This document shows positions 13,772 to 28,680 of a DNA stretch of 64,000 bases, piece after piece. Each line of letters opens with the position of its first letter. Position 1 is the first letter of the stretch. The position numbers and the translations under genes are program-made. The notes under the pieces are model-generated. The model was given only the letters and a program-made list of their open reading frames with translations. It ran no database searches and was not told the DNA's origin. This DNA is from Aquanectria penicillioides. Its lineage: Eukaryota > Ascomycota > Sordariomycetes > Hypocreales > Nectriaceae. Location: NCBI GenBank assembly GCA_003415625.1, contig PYIU01000007.1:2108001-2172000 (forward strand), given 5' to 3'.

Positions 13772-14082
13772 TATTATATATATAGATTATATAATAAATA
13801 GTACTCTTAAATAATTAGCCTTTATATCTCTTAAGTAAAGGTTAAAAATCTATAAGTACATTTATACCTTAAAACCTATTATTATAGTAGTCTTAAAATA
13901 TAAATTAAATAAAGTTCAATATACAATTAATTATTACCTATAGCTAAGCTATTAATTCTAATATAATTATAGAGCCTATATATATGCCTTTTAGTATAAC
14001 TATAAAATAAATAGTATAATAGTTCTATTATTAAGACTATTACTTTTAATATTATTTATAATAAAATAAATAAACTATAATA
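13772..14082 (+). repeat. Gypsy 5' LTR
   Basis: 311 bp, the same length as the 3' LTR at 30312-30622. The ends read tatta...ataata, consistent with an original TGTTA...AACA mutated by RIP to TA...TA. Differences from the 3' copy that I compared are all C/T or G/A transitions. Preceded by the target duplication ttctt. Confidence 0.88.
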
Positions 14083-17000
14083 AATAGTAGTAATTGCTTC
14101 TTTCTATTATATAGCTATAGTTTTTATTAACTATTTAAAAGTTAATAATTTATAAAGGGATAATAGAAATACTAGCAAAACTACTAGAATTAATAGTAAA
14201 AGCTAAATAAATAAAACTAGCTAATTTAAAAAGGAATTCTTTCCCTTTTAAGATTAAACTACAATTAATAAGCTATAATCAATAGATCTAGCTACAATCT
14301 AAAGGTTTTAAACCTTTTTACTATAAAATCTAACTTATACTATAAAAGGAGTTATTTTAGTAGATTCTTCTATTTTTAATAAATTAAAGGATCTATTCTA
14401 TTAAATATATAATAATAATAGCAAACTATAAAATACTAGTTAGCTTTAAGAAAAAGCTTTTTCTATTTACTAAAATATTATTAATTAATATATAGTTATA
14501 TCTATTTAAAAAATAGTTAAAAGCATTATCTTAAATGCTAAAATAGTAGGATTAATGCTAAAAGAGTGCTTAAAGGCACAATACTTAAGCTCCTTAAAGG
14601 ACTTTAACTGCAATTAAGAATCTATAGCTAGTTAAAAAGAATCTACTAAAAAAAAGGCAATAACCTTTAATACCTTTAATTAAAGACTTTTAATAAAAAA
14701 AAAGAAGAAACTAATAAATAATTTACTATTTCTATAAAGACTACTATAAGACCTATTTTAATAAAAAAAAGGGGATTTAATAGACCCTAAAGAATTAAAA
14801 GGTTTATTAAGTAAAGGCTAAATATTAACCCTAATTTTATTAAACTTAATACTAATAGAGATAAATTCTACTAGCAGCCAAAAAGCCTTTAGTTTAAAGG
14901 AATTATTAGGATCTTTTAATACTATTAAGTAAAGTATAGAACTTAACCCTTTAATAGTAATAATATAAGCAATTTACTAGCAATTAAAAAAAGTAAAACT
15001 ATTAAACTAAATGCTATTTATAAAGAAAGTTACTACTGCCTTAATAAATCCTATATTTTAGGCTAAGATTTAGCTACTAAAAGTAAGCATTTTAGTAATA
15101 ATTTAGAATTACTATATTAAGCCCTTAATTTTGCCTATTAAAGAGCCTTTATTAATTAAGTAAAGTTAAAAATTAAGGATCTATAACTAAAGCTAGCCTT
15201 ATAACTTATAGTACCTAAGGCATAAGAATAAAGGTATATTAAGCTATATAAATAGTTTCCTATATTAACTATCCTTAGAACTAATAATATTAGAACTGCC
15301 TTAATAGAATATAAAAGTGCTTAATTAAGTATTAACTTTTGCATTAAAGTCTTATAAGGATAATATTTAACTTTAAGATATAGGCCTCTTTTAGCTTAAT
15401 ACAAAAGAAAAGGATACTAGCAATAAAGGTATATTTTATAATAGAAAATAGATTATTTTTAGTAATATTAAACTATAGATTAATGCACTTAAATCTTATT
15501 AAATAAATGCTAATCCTAATACTTAAAAATATATTTATATAAATCTATAGAGTTTATTCTATAAATTTATACTTATCTAATATTACTATTAATTAAATTA
15601 AAATAAAAGGGAAGAGCTATAAAAACAATTAATTAATATACTATATATATACCTCTATAAAGAATTTAAAATAAAGCTAAATAATATAATAAAGTAATTA
15701 AAATTAGCTAAATATACTAAAACTAATATTATAAAAAACATTTCTATATAAGTATTTACTATAAAAGTCTTTATAAAAAAGTAGGCTTTTAGCTATATAG
15801 CTAATATTTAGCTCCTTTTTGCAGTCTATATAAAACTAAATTTAAAGCTAAAAGTGCTTTATTTAGCATTAATAGTATAGAATATAAGATTTTTATTCTT
15901 AAGGGCAATTAATAAAAAGTAATATTAGCTTAAAGATAAGCTTTAAGCTATACCTTAAGGGGTTAATAGACCTAATATAAAGAAGGCATTTATTGCTAAT
16001 AAAAGTAATAGATCTAATAATGCAATTAAAAATAAAGAAGTGCATTAAGAACATTAAAGTAAAGAAAACCATTCTAATAGATAATACTAAACTATATCTT
16101 TAAAGCACTTTAATAATTAAGAAACTTAATATAGAAACTTAACCCTAAAGAAGCCTAAAATAAATTAATAAAAGATAAAACCTTAATAGAATAATTAATT
16201 ATATAAATAATAAAGAAATAATAATTATAATATATATATATTTACTTAAGAGTAAAATAGTAAGAATTAACTGCCTCTATAAAGATTTAATTAATACTAA
16301 TATTAAAAGGGAGCCTTAAATAGTAAAGCTAATCTCTTAAAAGTTTAGCTATACTATAATAATAAAGGATTCTATTAAAGATATTAAGAACTATTAAATA
16401 GTAAATATATATTAATAGAAAAAGGGAATAATTTTAATAAATTATTAAAAGGTTTCTTTACTAAAGAAAATAAAGATAATTTAGTTTTTATAAAAGTCTA
16501 TTATATAAATAAAAAAAAAATAAAAAATATAAACTTTATATTAAAAATAAATTAAGTTATTAAAGCTATAAATAGGCCTAACTTTTATTAATATCTAAAA
16601 AAGAAAGCAAATACTTACCTTAAGCTATTAATTAAGTTTAATAATAAAGGTAATTTTTACAATATTTATATTAATATTAAAACTTTAATAGTTTTAGTTA
16701 ATAAAAAATAGTTAAAAGCCTATATAATAAAAGTAATATAAAAGCAATAAGCCCTAAAAAAAGTAAATAGGGTTAATACTAATATAGAAATTCTAAAATT
16801 AATTACCTTTAACTTTTATATACCTAAAATTACTAAAAATAAAAAAATATTTATATATTTTATAATAATTATAAATATTATAGAATAATTAAAACCTAAA
16901 ATATTAATAGAAATAAACTTTTTATTTAAATATAAAGCTAAAGTTAATTTTATTAACTTTAGTATTATATTTTGCTTAGCCTATAATATAATCTTTAGGG

Positions 17001-17849
17001 CAAAAGTATTTTAAATATATTAAAAGAACTTTATTAAGGCAGTAATTAATATAAGTATAATAGTAATTGCACTAAAGGAAACTACTTTTATTTAAGCTAA
17101 TTAAAAGAACTTTCTTAACTTTAGAGATACTTAAGGAAATCTAAAGGCCTATTACTTTTAATTCTCTTATAGCGCTATTTTTAATGCTATAGTAAATAAA
17201 ACTACCTTAAGACTAGTTTAGATTTATAATGCTAGCAATAAAAAGCTAATTATAAAATAGCAATAATAAATAGAATAAATTGCTAATTATAATAGAAAGA
17301 AGAAAGCTAATTATATTAAAATAAATAAAAGCATTTTTAGCCTATAGAAAAAGAAATTTAACTCTATAAAAGGATTTTTAGCTGCTGCAAAAAGGGATAA
17401 TCTATTAAAAAAAGATAAAAAATCCAATCCATTTAGGGTTAATACTAGCACTTTAAGCTATAGGATTTTTAGACCTAAAGATATCCTTAATATTAAGAAT
17501 AAATATAGAGTATATATAGCCTATTTAAATTAAGCAGCAGCAAAAAGGATTTATAATATAATAGATAGATATAATATTTATAGAAATAGAGGGATTATCC
17601 CTATACTTAAGGAAATAAAGATATAGATAGACCTAATAGATAGATAGCAAAACTAAAAATATATAGTTAGAAAATACCTATTAAATGCTAAAAACTATAC
17701 CTTATTAAATAAAAAATACAATAAGCTATAAGCAAAAGGTAAAATAGAACTAATAGATTAATTAGCCTTAATAGTATGCCTTGCTTTTATTATCTAAAGA
17801 ATAGTAAATAGCAAAAGAAAAGAAAGAGTTATAATTAATCTATAACCAC

Positions 17850-18500
17850 TTAACTAACTAGCTATACCTAATGCTTATTCTTTACTTAATTAATTTAATA
17901 TTATAGCTAATATAAAGGGTAAGAAATTTTACTTTATAATAAATAGATTAAAGTTTTTTTACTAGCTGCCTATTTTAAGTATCTATAGAAACTATATAAT
18001 TGTTATATTTAATAGAGAACTTAAGGTTTTTAATATTATACTAATAGAATTTAAAAATATACTAGCATTTATATAAAGGTTTATAGACTAACTTTTTAAA
18101 GAATATAAATACTTTATGCAAGCCTATATTAATAATATAATTATCTTTTTTAATACTCTAAATAACTATTTAAAGCACTTAAAAATTATCCTAAAGTTAA
18201 TATAGAACAATAGGCTATAAATTGCAATAAAGAAATCCTTCTTTAGATACCCTATAGTATAGCTATTAGGTTTTATTATTAATAGTAAAGGAATCCATAA
18301 AATAAGCAATAGATTAAAGGCATTTGCAAAAATAACCTTTTTAAAGAATCTATTAGCACTTAAAACCTTTATTAAAATAGTAAAATACCTATAGTAAGAG
18401 ATTCTATAATATAATATTTAAATCCAACCTCTATAAATATAAAAAACAGTAATATTACAGTAAGCTAAAAAGCAATAATTAATTCTAATTAAGCTATTAA
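17850..18500 (+). pseudogene. Gypsy reverse transcriptase (inactivated)
   Basis: Read across mutated stops, the plus strand shows the RT landmarks of Gypsy pol in order: a Q-F-D-I-I-A-N-I-K-G-K-K-F core, I-P-I-G-F-K-N-I-P-A-F-I-Q-R-F, the active site A-Y-I-N-N-I-I-I-F (DD to NN at 18131-18136) and the downstream L-L-G-F-I-I-N-S-K-G-I segment. Family knowledge gives P-M-G-F-K-N-S-P and Y-I-D-D at these places. Both Asp-to-Asn changes follow the TpG-to-TpA rule. Confidence 0.85.
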
Positions 18501-20885
18501 AACTAGCTTAAAGAAAGAAAGCAATAACTTAAATATTTAAACTAATAGAAAAAGAATTAAAAGCATTTTAGGACTTAAAAACCTTTTTAAAAATACAGTT
18601 CCTTTTCTATTATTATAATCTAATAAAGCCTTTATTTTTTAAGCTAAATATATATAAGAATGGATTTAAGTTATATATCTTCTAGCTTTATAAAGACTAA
18701 AATAAAATCAGCATTTTAGGTAAAAATATCTCAACCATTTAATTAAAACTAATACTATTCCTTTTAAGGTTAACCTCCTTAATAGAATAGGGCTATAGTT
18801 CTATTAAAGCAAAAGTAGCAGCAATTACTTAAGCTATTAAAAAGCTATAGAAAATAGTCCAATCTAACTATAGTTTAATTAATATTATAATAGACTATAT
18901 TGCTATAAAAGGGATTATAATGCATATTTCCCTTAATATAATAGATTTTAATAAAGCCAATCTAAAGCTTATTAAAATCTTTAATTATCTTTTTGGATTT
19001 AATCTAAAAATATTTTATATTTTTAAAACCCTTAATATAGTTCTAAATGCTCTTTTAAGGCTATTAGTAAAGGAACTACTCTATTGATAAGCTATAGATA
19101 GCTATTTTAATAAGCTAAATGCTAAAGCTAATATAGTAAAAGCTAATGCAGTTAAAATTGCAATATTACCTAAATTCTATAAGGAAATGCTTAAAGGATA
19201 TAATAAGGACTTAAAACTTAATAGAATCTATACCTATATTTAAGGGATTTAATAGAATAATACTTAAAACCTATAAAAGAAGTAATATATAAATCTATTT
19301 TACTTATAGAAGCTAGCAAAAGATAGATTGCTCTATTATATAGATTATAAAGGGTAGAAAAGACTTTATATTTTTAGGCTAATAGTTAAAACTATTCTTA
19401 TAACTATCTATAATAACTTATAGTATACTAAAATCTTTAAGATTTTATATAAATTAAGCTATATTTATTTTTATAAAATAAGTAAAATAGTAAAAAAGTT
19501 TATTATATATTGCTTAATATATAAAGAGAATTTAATAGATAGAAGACTATTAATAGATAAACTAAAGTTAATTTCTATAGTTTTATAACTATTTTATACT
19601 ATTGCATTAAACTTTATAACTAACCTTTTTAAAGTTATATCTATAGGTATAATATAGGCAATTCTAAACTATAATAAATTAAATTAGCTATATTTAATAA
19701 ACTATTTATTTTTAAAGAAAACTATTTTTATATTAAAGTATTTAATATATATTATATAGAATTAAGTATTTATTCTATTAAAGGTATTACTTTTATATAA
19801 TTAAAAAATACTTATATATATTTTTAATAATTAAAACCTAAAGTTTATAAGTAATATATAAAGAGCTATATTAGCCTTTCTTAATATAGGGGTCCTTATA
19901 TTTATTATATATTACTTTTAAATTAATAGTATATCTAAAAGAAAGAATTAAATAATAGAAATTGCAATATAATATTATACTACTATAAAGCTAAATATAC
20001 CTTAAATATAGGCACTTTTAGTAATTTAGTATAACTTAAATAATATAATTGCCTTAGCTATAAATTGCTTATTAAATAAACTATTATATAGTTTTAAATT
20101 AAAAATAGTTATTAAATTTACTACTAAAAGTAAGATTGCTAATTAAAAAGCTAATAGAACTATACTAAAGGTTCTATATAAATTATACTTATAAAAAGCG
20201 CAATTTCTAATAGATATAGCAGCTATACTATTAAAGATCTAATATAATTAATATTATTAATTAATTAAAATTAATAAAAAAGATATTATTTATTTATAGC
20301 TATATAAAGAATACTATTTACTAAAGAAACTAAAGTATAAATAGTCTTTTATTAAAGCTAGACCCTATAAGATAATCTATAAGATCTATAGCTAAGCTAT
20401 TAAATTTAACTTCCCTTTATATTAATAAATGCATTTAATAGTCTTTATTGCCTAAATATAAAAACTAAAGTAAAAGAATAACCCTTTTAATTATATATTG
20501 CTATTACTATTAGCTATTAAAATTAATAGAAATAAGGCAATAGGCTAATAAAAAGTAAATAAAATTATTTAGTAAAAGATCTAATAGTATAAATAAAGGC
20601 TAATATATTACTTTTTATTGCAATAAAAAGAATATATTGCTAAAAATAATAAATAAATAAATAAAATTAAATTAAAGGAGAATGCTTTTAACCTTATTAA
20701 TAAATACTTAACTACTAACCCTATACTATAGAAAAAAGAATATAAAAAAAAGGTTAAAAATTGCTATAAGGTATAATAAACCTAATATTTAAATAGCTAA
20801 AAGCTGCCTATTAACTTTTACTATTATAAGAAAATTCTCTTTTATATATTTATTATTTAATTTAAAAGGATTTAATATAAAGGTA

Positions 20886-23800
20886 TATATTAAAATAACA
20901 CACTTTTGCCCTTAGACTTGCAACTACTTGCAGCCATCCTAAACTACCTCTAAAACGTCTAAAACTACAATCAATCAATTCCTTATGTTAGATTACCCCT
21001 AGCTACAATAGTGCATTAAGAGCGCAGTGCTAATACTGCAGCCCTTTTAATAGTTATCGATTTAAGAAGATATAGCATTAAAAATAGCCAATATAACCCC
21101 CTTTCTACTGCCAGCCAATATGGCAGCGCGCCTAGAATGGATAAAGCAATAGAAGCCAGCAAGAGCCTTATAACCAATAAAGATAAAGAAGCCTATAAAG
21201 CTATTACTAAGATTGTTCTATCTTACTTTCTTAAAGCAGTTTAAAAGGTGTTTTAAACCTATGCTAATGCATATAAGACGCACTCCTGCCCCCCCTTTAA
21301 GATTAATATAACCTTTAAAAAGAGATTTATTAATAAAATTACTGCCGCTATAATAATTGCTATTACTATAGCAGTAATAGCTGCTTTAGCTAACTTAGGC
21401 TTCTTTTCTCCCTAGCTAATATAATAGTTTTATGCATTAGTCCTTTTATATAGCTTTATACCTATAAATACTAAAACTAATAAGCATATAATATATAGCT
21501 GCATTAAGCATAAGGTTACTATTTATATTAAGAATGCCCCTAAAGATATTAAAAACTACACTTTAATAGAAACTGTATAAGCAGTAAACTAAGCCTATAG
21601 CAACTCCTATATAGTTGCGGCATACTGCCTCTTTAGTAGGGATATAGTCCTTACTTTCTTTACCTTAAAATAGGCTAAAGCTTTTTGCAATAAAGGATAG
21701 ATAGCTATAGCATTTAAGAATAATGCCCTTTTGGCTCCTTTAACCTTTGCTATTTTAGTAAAGGGAATTTAAGTTAAATCTATCTTTAATAATATAAATA
21801 AACTTATTAGAACTATTAATAATACTAATACCTTAAGAGTTAGTAAGGCAAAGCCTACCTAAGCCTAAAATAGCACTACTATAAAAATAAACCTAATTCT
21901 TTATATTTTATTAATTAAAAAAGCTAATAGCCTATATAATAATAGGCTTTTTCTTAATATAAAACTTTATAATTATAAACCCTTTAATAAAGAATTAAAA
22001 CCTATTTAATACTTTTAATACTATAAATATAGCTATATTGCAAGAAACTGCTAATCTACTCTAACCTATAGCCAATATAGCAGCTTAGTGCATAATAACT
22101 ACCCTATTAAGAAAGGAGAAATCCTTTACTGCTATACCCTATACTATAAAGACTACTTAGCCTAAAGCTATACCTACTCTATAGCAGAAAAGCATTAAAC
22201 CTATACAAAAGAAGAATACTATAGATAATCAATAAAATATAAAGAATGCACCTTAATACAGCAAAACCCCCCCTACTTGCAATAAAATAGCTTCTTTAGG
22301 AACCCCCCCTTTATAGCTTCTCTTCTTACTAAAAGAGTTAGCTAACCTTTAGGATCTATAAATAAATAATACTGCACTTTATTTAGCGCTTCCCCTTCCT
22401 TTAGTGCCTATACCCTATTGCCACTATCTATTAAATTAACCCCCCTACCTATATTTAATTAATGTAGGTTTTATTTTAGAATATATACTGCTATTTTAAA
22501 TTAATCTATTAGGCGCTATATACCTGCAATAAATACAATATAATTGCACTCCTTAAATTAGCTAGAAACTAAAGAATTAATGCCCTAATAAACCCTAAAA
22601 GATTAAACTATACTATAATCTATTACTTAAGCCGTATAGCTCTTTATATATATAAATAATATAGACTAAAAACCTAGACCTATTAGACTAGGGAAGACTG
22701 GGCTAGTGTTGATTTTAAGCACTGCTATATAAGAATAATTGCAATATATAACCCCTTAAGAGGCAAGGGAAACTTAAGGGCAATATGCACTTTAGTTAGC
22801 CTTACTTTAGTCCTTTAAACAATTATAATTAAAGACTTTAATTTATACTATTTAATTTAGGACTGCTATAAAAGAACCACTTTATATAGCCTAACCTTTT
22901 TAATAGAGATGCAATAGCTAAATATAGCCCTAATAACCCTTTATAGAATAGTAATTTAGGAAGCTAATAATGCTAGAAATAGCACTTTTAATTTAGCTTA
23001 GGCCTTAAAGGATAGCTATATTATCTATTTAGGCCCTAACTATAACTTAAATGGCTTTAATTATATTCTATAGCGAATATATATTGGACCCTTTATAAAT
23101 ATATTGCCTTCTCTCCTACTGGACCTCTAGCCTATAGCGTTTAACTGGCGCATAATAAACCCTAAAAAGGCTAAACTTAAGGTATAAGTTACTTTTTGCT
23201 AAACTTTAGGTAAGATAACCTTTATGCAATAGTTAGAATAGGCAGTTAAATAGCTAATCTAAGAACTATACTAAATTGCTTAATATACTATTTTAATATA
23301 GAGGCGACTTAAGCCTAGCTATAACAACTAGTAGGACTAGCCTACTATAGAGGCTACTTGCTAACTTAAATAAGCATGAAAATGCATATAATGCAATAGT
23401 ATAGTAGTTAATTGGCTGAAACTATAAAAAGCAGGCAATAAGTAGGAGGCTTATATAGCTAGGGCTAGGCAAGCGGCTTAGTGCAATATTCTATTTAAAG
23501 CTAAAATAGGGAAAGGTATAGGCAGCTAGAAGAAACTCTAGAATTTAAAGAGATGGGCATAACTTTAGAGCGGGATTGCCTTAGCCTTGCCTTAGCTCCC
23601 CCCCCTTAACCGCTTTAGGCAAGACTCCCTAGCTATAAGCTACATTAAAAAGGCAACTGTACTAATAAAATGCTTCTTCCCTAAACCTTAGGCAAACAAT
23701 TAAGATATTAAACCTATTATAATAGACCTTATAATACAATCTATAGAAGTAGACTAAATGCTATAGAATGCTAAGGACCTAATATAGAATTGTATTGAAC

Positions 23801-26800
23801 TCTATAAGCTAGTATATATACTCTTTAAAATCTAGTTATAGAAAGCTCCTAATAGCAATAGATTTCCTACTAGCTTTCTTAAAGCATATAGCAAGCCCTT
23901 TCTAAAAGCCCTTACTACTATTATAAATATAAGCATTATACTTAAGCACTTTTTGCATTACTTTTGCTATATAACCGCTACTATTATCTTTAAGCTAAAT
24001 AAAATAATAGCCTAAAAATATATAGCATTTAAATAGAGACCTATCTCCTTTCTTAATATTATTAGCAAAATAATAAAGTTAATAATAGCCTAGCAAATAG
24101 CAATAGCAGCTAAAAGCCTAAATATACTCCCTAACGGTTAAATAGAGAATAGGCCTTAAAGGTCCATTAAGCTTGCCCTTATAGTTATAGTAAAAGCAAT
24201 GCATATAGTATAGGCTTATAGTAAAATAGTATTGCTCCTTTAACTAAACTTTACTGTAGCCTTTAATTTAATTGACTATAAAAGGCTTATTGCCACTTTC
24301 TATAATTAAGGCTTTCTATAATAGCTATTAGTCTAGCTTCTTAGCTATTTATTTAAGCATTTAGTATGCCTTTAGTTTAATAGCAAGTCCTTTAAACCTT
24401 ATAGCATTAAGGCTAGGGTCCTATAGGGTTCACCACTCTCCTTTATTCTCTTTATTCTATTTATATTAAGGCTTTATATAGCACTTAATAAAGTCCCTAA
24501 AATTATAGTAATTAAATTTACTAATAATATAAATATACTTATATTTAAAAGAGATATAATAAAGACCTAAGCTTAACTTAAAGCTATATAGACAGTATGC
24601 ATATTTTAGGCCTCTATTAATAGTATAACCTTTAAACCTACTAAAGCCTAGCTCCTTTACTTTTTTTGCTAGCACTAAAGGCATTAGGTCTAATTAACCC
24701 TTACCTAAAATACAATCTAATTATAAAAATTATGCTATTTCCTTAAATTATAGCTATATAGAAAACTGCTTTAGGGCCTATATATCTTTAAGCTTAAGGG
24801 AAAACTTAAATGCTAAAGATGGGCCCTTACTGCCCTTACTGCAAGTATATAAGGAGTAAACCTTAAGGCTGCCTATATAATATATATATATATAATTAGA
24901 TCTATAATTGCCTATAGCGCTAGTATATACTATTCCCTAATAAAAAGGGGCAGCAACCTAAAGGGGATTGCTAAAGCCCTATTGATTAAATAGACTTAAG
25001 CCCTATGCACTATTAAGGGAGGCTATAGGGCCACCTTAATTAAACTGCTAGAGAGTAAGCTTAAAATCCCTCTGCTAAATATATACCTTAATAAATAACT
25101 TGCCTGGCTTTAAGGCTAGCTTTAAACCTAAGGCATTAAGAGACTTATTCTCTTTGTAACTATATTGGCAATGCGCTAAATCTATTATTGCTGCTATAAT
25201 GGCCCTTAGTATAAATTAATATAGGAATATAAGGAGTGGCTTGCTAATTGGCTTCTTAATAGAGAATATAAAGAAGACTAAAAGTTAATTAAAGATTGGG
25301 CATTAGCTAACTAAAGGCACTAATAGAAGTAAGCTAGATATAAGTCTTATAAATAGTGCATTAATAATAGGATAGAAGCAGCTAAAATCTTTTTACTCTA
25401 TATAAAGGAGAAGACTATTTGCCTATATAAAAGACTGAAAAAGTATAAAAGCTCCTTACTTACCTAAATATAGATAGATTGCATTAAACTTTAGGGATTC
25501 CTTTTCTAAAGAAAAGTCCCTAAAGTAAGTATGCCTTAATGCTAATATAAAAATACTATTAAAATAGTTAGCTATATTATACTATACTGCCTGCTTTACT
25601 TTAGCTAAAGGGAAACCCTATTTAATCTACCTTATAACCTTCTTAAGCTTAAGCAATACCTATTTAAAGCCTAAATTATATATTGCCTTATTAAATAGCT
25701 AGCCTATTTATATATTATACTATACTATAAGCTAGCTATTAAGCTATATTTAGTTTAAAATATGCCTGCTTTTATACTGCCCTTATCTTTTAGTAACTTT
25801 TTTATTTAAGCGCTTTAACCCCTCTATTAAAAGGGAAATTAATGCATCTAAAAAAACCCCCTTTAAGAGGGGGAAAAAACCGGCTTACTATATAAATAAT
25901 ATACTAAAGCCTGCCCCCTTTAATAGCTAGATCTCTACCTTAGCTCTATTTAGACCCTACCCCTATTTATTGCTATACTTAATCTATATCTACTTGCCCT
26001 AGTAATATTACTTACTTTAAGTCTATATTCTCCCTAAAAGATATAAGATCTATTTTATCCTTTTTGCTGTCCCCTTCTCTATCCTCCTTTATGCCATCCT
26101 CCTTTTTATCCTTAAGCCCCCCCTACTTCAATCCCCCTCTAGCTCCTTTAGAGCTTAAGCTATTACTTAAGGAATTATACTAGATTTTAGTCTCTATTAC
26201 TAATATTAGCTAACTTAAATCTATATTAAGACTAGCGCTATCTACTACCATTACTGCTTTTAGGCACTGCCTATCCTTAAGTAGCTTTAGCCCCCCTAAC
26301 TAAAAAAGGCAATATAGCCATTAAGCTTTTAAAAGCTATAGCTATATAATTAACTTTATTAATTAGCTTATAAAGCTAGTTAGCATTAGAACCTATAGTT
26401 AAAACTATAAGAGCGGCTTAAGAGTGCATTTAAGTTGCCCTTCTTTTAACTTAAGTAGCCTTAGCCCCTAACTGCTAGAGCTCCTTTTTCTATAATCTAT
26501 ATTAGCATTATGCCTATAGTAGAACTAAATTGAGCCATACTTACTATAGCTATCCCTTTCTATAATGCTACTATTAATGCATAGATATTAGCCTCTATTA
26601 AGTATAGCAATAGCTTATATAGCTTATGCATATAGGCATAAGCTATATAGCCGCTAGCTTTAGTATCTTTTAATAGTTAGCTTTTTATAACTATAAGGGA
26701 TAAAAACTATATACTAGCCTAATTTTAGTATAGACTGTCCTCCCTATCTCTTACTATCTGTATAATGCATATAGAATAGGGCAGATCCTATACTGCTTTT

Positions 26801-26903
26801 AAGGTTAGTATAGCACCCCCTACCCTAATATAGCTAGCTTAGCATTTTAGTATCTATTAATATTAGCAAAATACAGTCTATAGCCGCTATAAATATATAC
26901 TGC

Positions 26904-26937
<34 letters not shown>

Positions 26938-27503
26938 GTTATTATTATTATTATTATTGTTATTATTATTATAGTTATTATTTTTAGCTGTATATAATTA
27001 GTATAGAATAGCAATAAGAGTAGTAGTTAGCATTTATATAAGTTAGGTATTCTATATAAGCAATGCATTAGTAAAGCATATACTTAAAAACAATAGGAAG
27101 CTTTTATAAAGGTATATAAAAAAGGAAGGAAAGAAAAGGAAATAGATATGCCTATAAAGTTCAAGAAATAATAATAGCAACACTTAAATAACTAGCAGCT
27201 AGCCGGCCGCTAGCCAGCATTAGGTTAGCGCTTTACTCCCTGCAATAGGCCTATAGTATAGACAATCTAGACCTATTGCAGGCCCTACTTTTACCCTACT
27301 TACTAACCCTACAACTAGATAAATGGGATATTTTGGTAATAGTACTAAACTAACCTTTAATCTAATGCTCCCCTATAGAGAACCTATATTAGGTCTAATA
27401 TTGTATTAAATAAAGGTTTTTATTCTACTAATATAGTTTTTTCCTTTATTTATATAGTATAGAAGCACTATCTACCTTATAGGTCTATAGAGTATTAATA
27501 AAT
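20886..27503 (+). mobile_element. LINE-3, full-length Tad-like non-LTR retrotransposon nested in the Gypsy element
   Basis: 6618 bp flanked by a 12-bp duplication aatataaaggta (20874-20885 and 27504-27515), as expected for target-primed reverse transcription. It is the least mutated LINE copy. ORF1 (about 21.0-22.45 kb) carries CCHC zinc knuckles near 22.01-22.12 kb (Q-C-F-Q-C-Y-K-Y-G-H-I-A-R-N-C when mutated codons are read through). ORF2 has an endonuclease domain with the K-D-F-N-L motif near 22.83 kb, a reverse transcriptase at about 24.1-24.75 kb (G-S-P-L-S-P box near 24.43 kb; active site F-T-N-N at 24517-24528) and a C-terminal C-x-C...H...C motif near 25.52-25.60 kb. The 3' UTR holds a TTA microsatellite and ends in taataaat. 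The order ORF1-endonuclease-RT suggests the Tad1/I group; the exact clade is not established. Confidence 0.88.
26895..26977 (+). repeat. TTA microsatellite in the LINE-3 3' UTR
   Basis: An array of tta/att triplets interrupted by single ttg units. It occupies the same position, shortly before a ttattatttttagct sequence, as the arrays in LINE-2 and LINE-1, so it belongs to the family's 3' UTR and is not an independent expansion site. Confidence 0.9.
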
Positions 27504-27515
27504 AATATAAAGGTA

Positions 27516-28680
27516 GCTAAATTCTATAAAAAAGGGAATATTTAAAATAAATTAATAATAATTTATAATTAGCTTACTTAATGTATAATTAAAGTAATTA
27601 AGTAAAGTAAATAACTAAGCGCCTATATAGCATAAAGGCAATTGCTATAGCCTAATACACCTCTTTTAACTTCTTTAACTTTATATAACCTCTATTTTCT
27701 ATTTTTATATATAGCTCTATATTTTATTAATTTTAATAGTGCAAGTGCTAAAACCTATTGCCTATTAAACTTCTTAGCTTTTCTTTTTTATTTTATGCAA
27801 ATATTTAATTACTATAGGAACTATTATCTATACTATTAGATTTAATGTCTTTACTATTAGTTTTAGCCCCTTTATTACTAATTTCTATACTTTTCTTTAC
27901 CTTTCTTTAATAAATATCTATATAATAGCTAGCTTAATGCTTATTATATTAGATTTAGCACCCTTACTGCCAATCTTAGCTTTTTTATTGCTAATTTTAG
28001 CACCCCTTTATAGCTTAAGCCTCTTTAGCTTTAAACCTCTTACTATTAGCTAGCAGTAATATAAAACTTACTGCTATATATTAATAAATCAAGCAGTAAA
28101 ATAATATATATAAAGCTTATTCTATTAAAAAAAGCATAAATCTATTAGTTAATTTATTAAAAACTATATTAATTAATCTTTCTTTAATAACTATAAAGTC
28201 TTCTATAATAATATTTTATTTAGACTTTTAAATAGGCATTAAATATTATTTAATAAATATAATAGGCTTATTAATACTTATAATAATAATAGTAATAAAT
28301 TTAATATTAATATTAATAATTTTAATACTATAATATTATTAATTATAGTATCTTTAATAAAAAATAATAATCTAATAGAATCTATTTATAACTTTACTAT
28401 TAATTGCAATTATATTAATAATAATACTAGCCTTTTTAGTAAAAATTTAAATGCTAATATATAATAACTTTAGGATAATATAAATACATTAATATAAATA
28501 AAGGAGGAGAGGGATTTAAATTAAAATTAAAAGTTTTTATCTTTAGATAATAGAATAGAGAATAAAGATAAAAAAAATAATAAAAAGGTTATAGTAATTA
28601 ATAAAGAATATACTAAATATAATAAAAAAAGTATTAGCAAAAAGACCTTAAAAGAAAAGACTTTTATTTAGTATAATAAA
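27516..28680. other. Gypsy-internal segment after pol, unassigned
   Basis: About 1.2 kb that continues the Gypsy element after LINE-3. No protein motif or match to the other elements in the window was recognised. Pyrimidine-rich stretches at 27.66-28.05 kb change to purine-rich ones after 28.5 kb (aaggaggagaggga near 28502). It may be a spacer, a lost coding region or part of yet another insertion. Confidence 0.4.

Noticed and set aside
24466..24684. Minus-strand frame of 72 codons, with a near-identical one at 31042-31260
   Set aside because: They are antisense shadows of the same RT region in LINE-3 and LINE-2; similarity reflects repeat copies, not a gene family.
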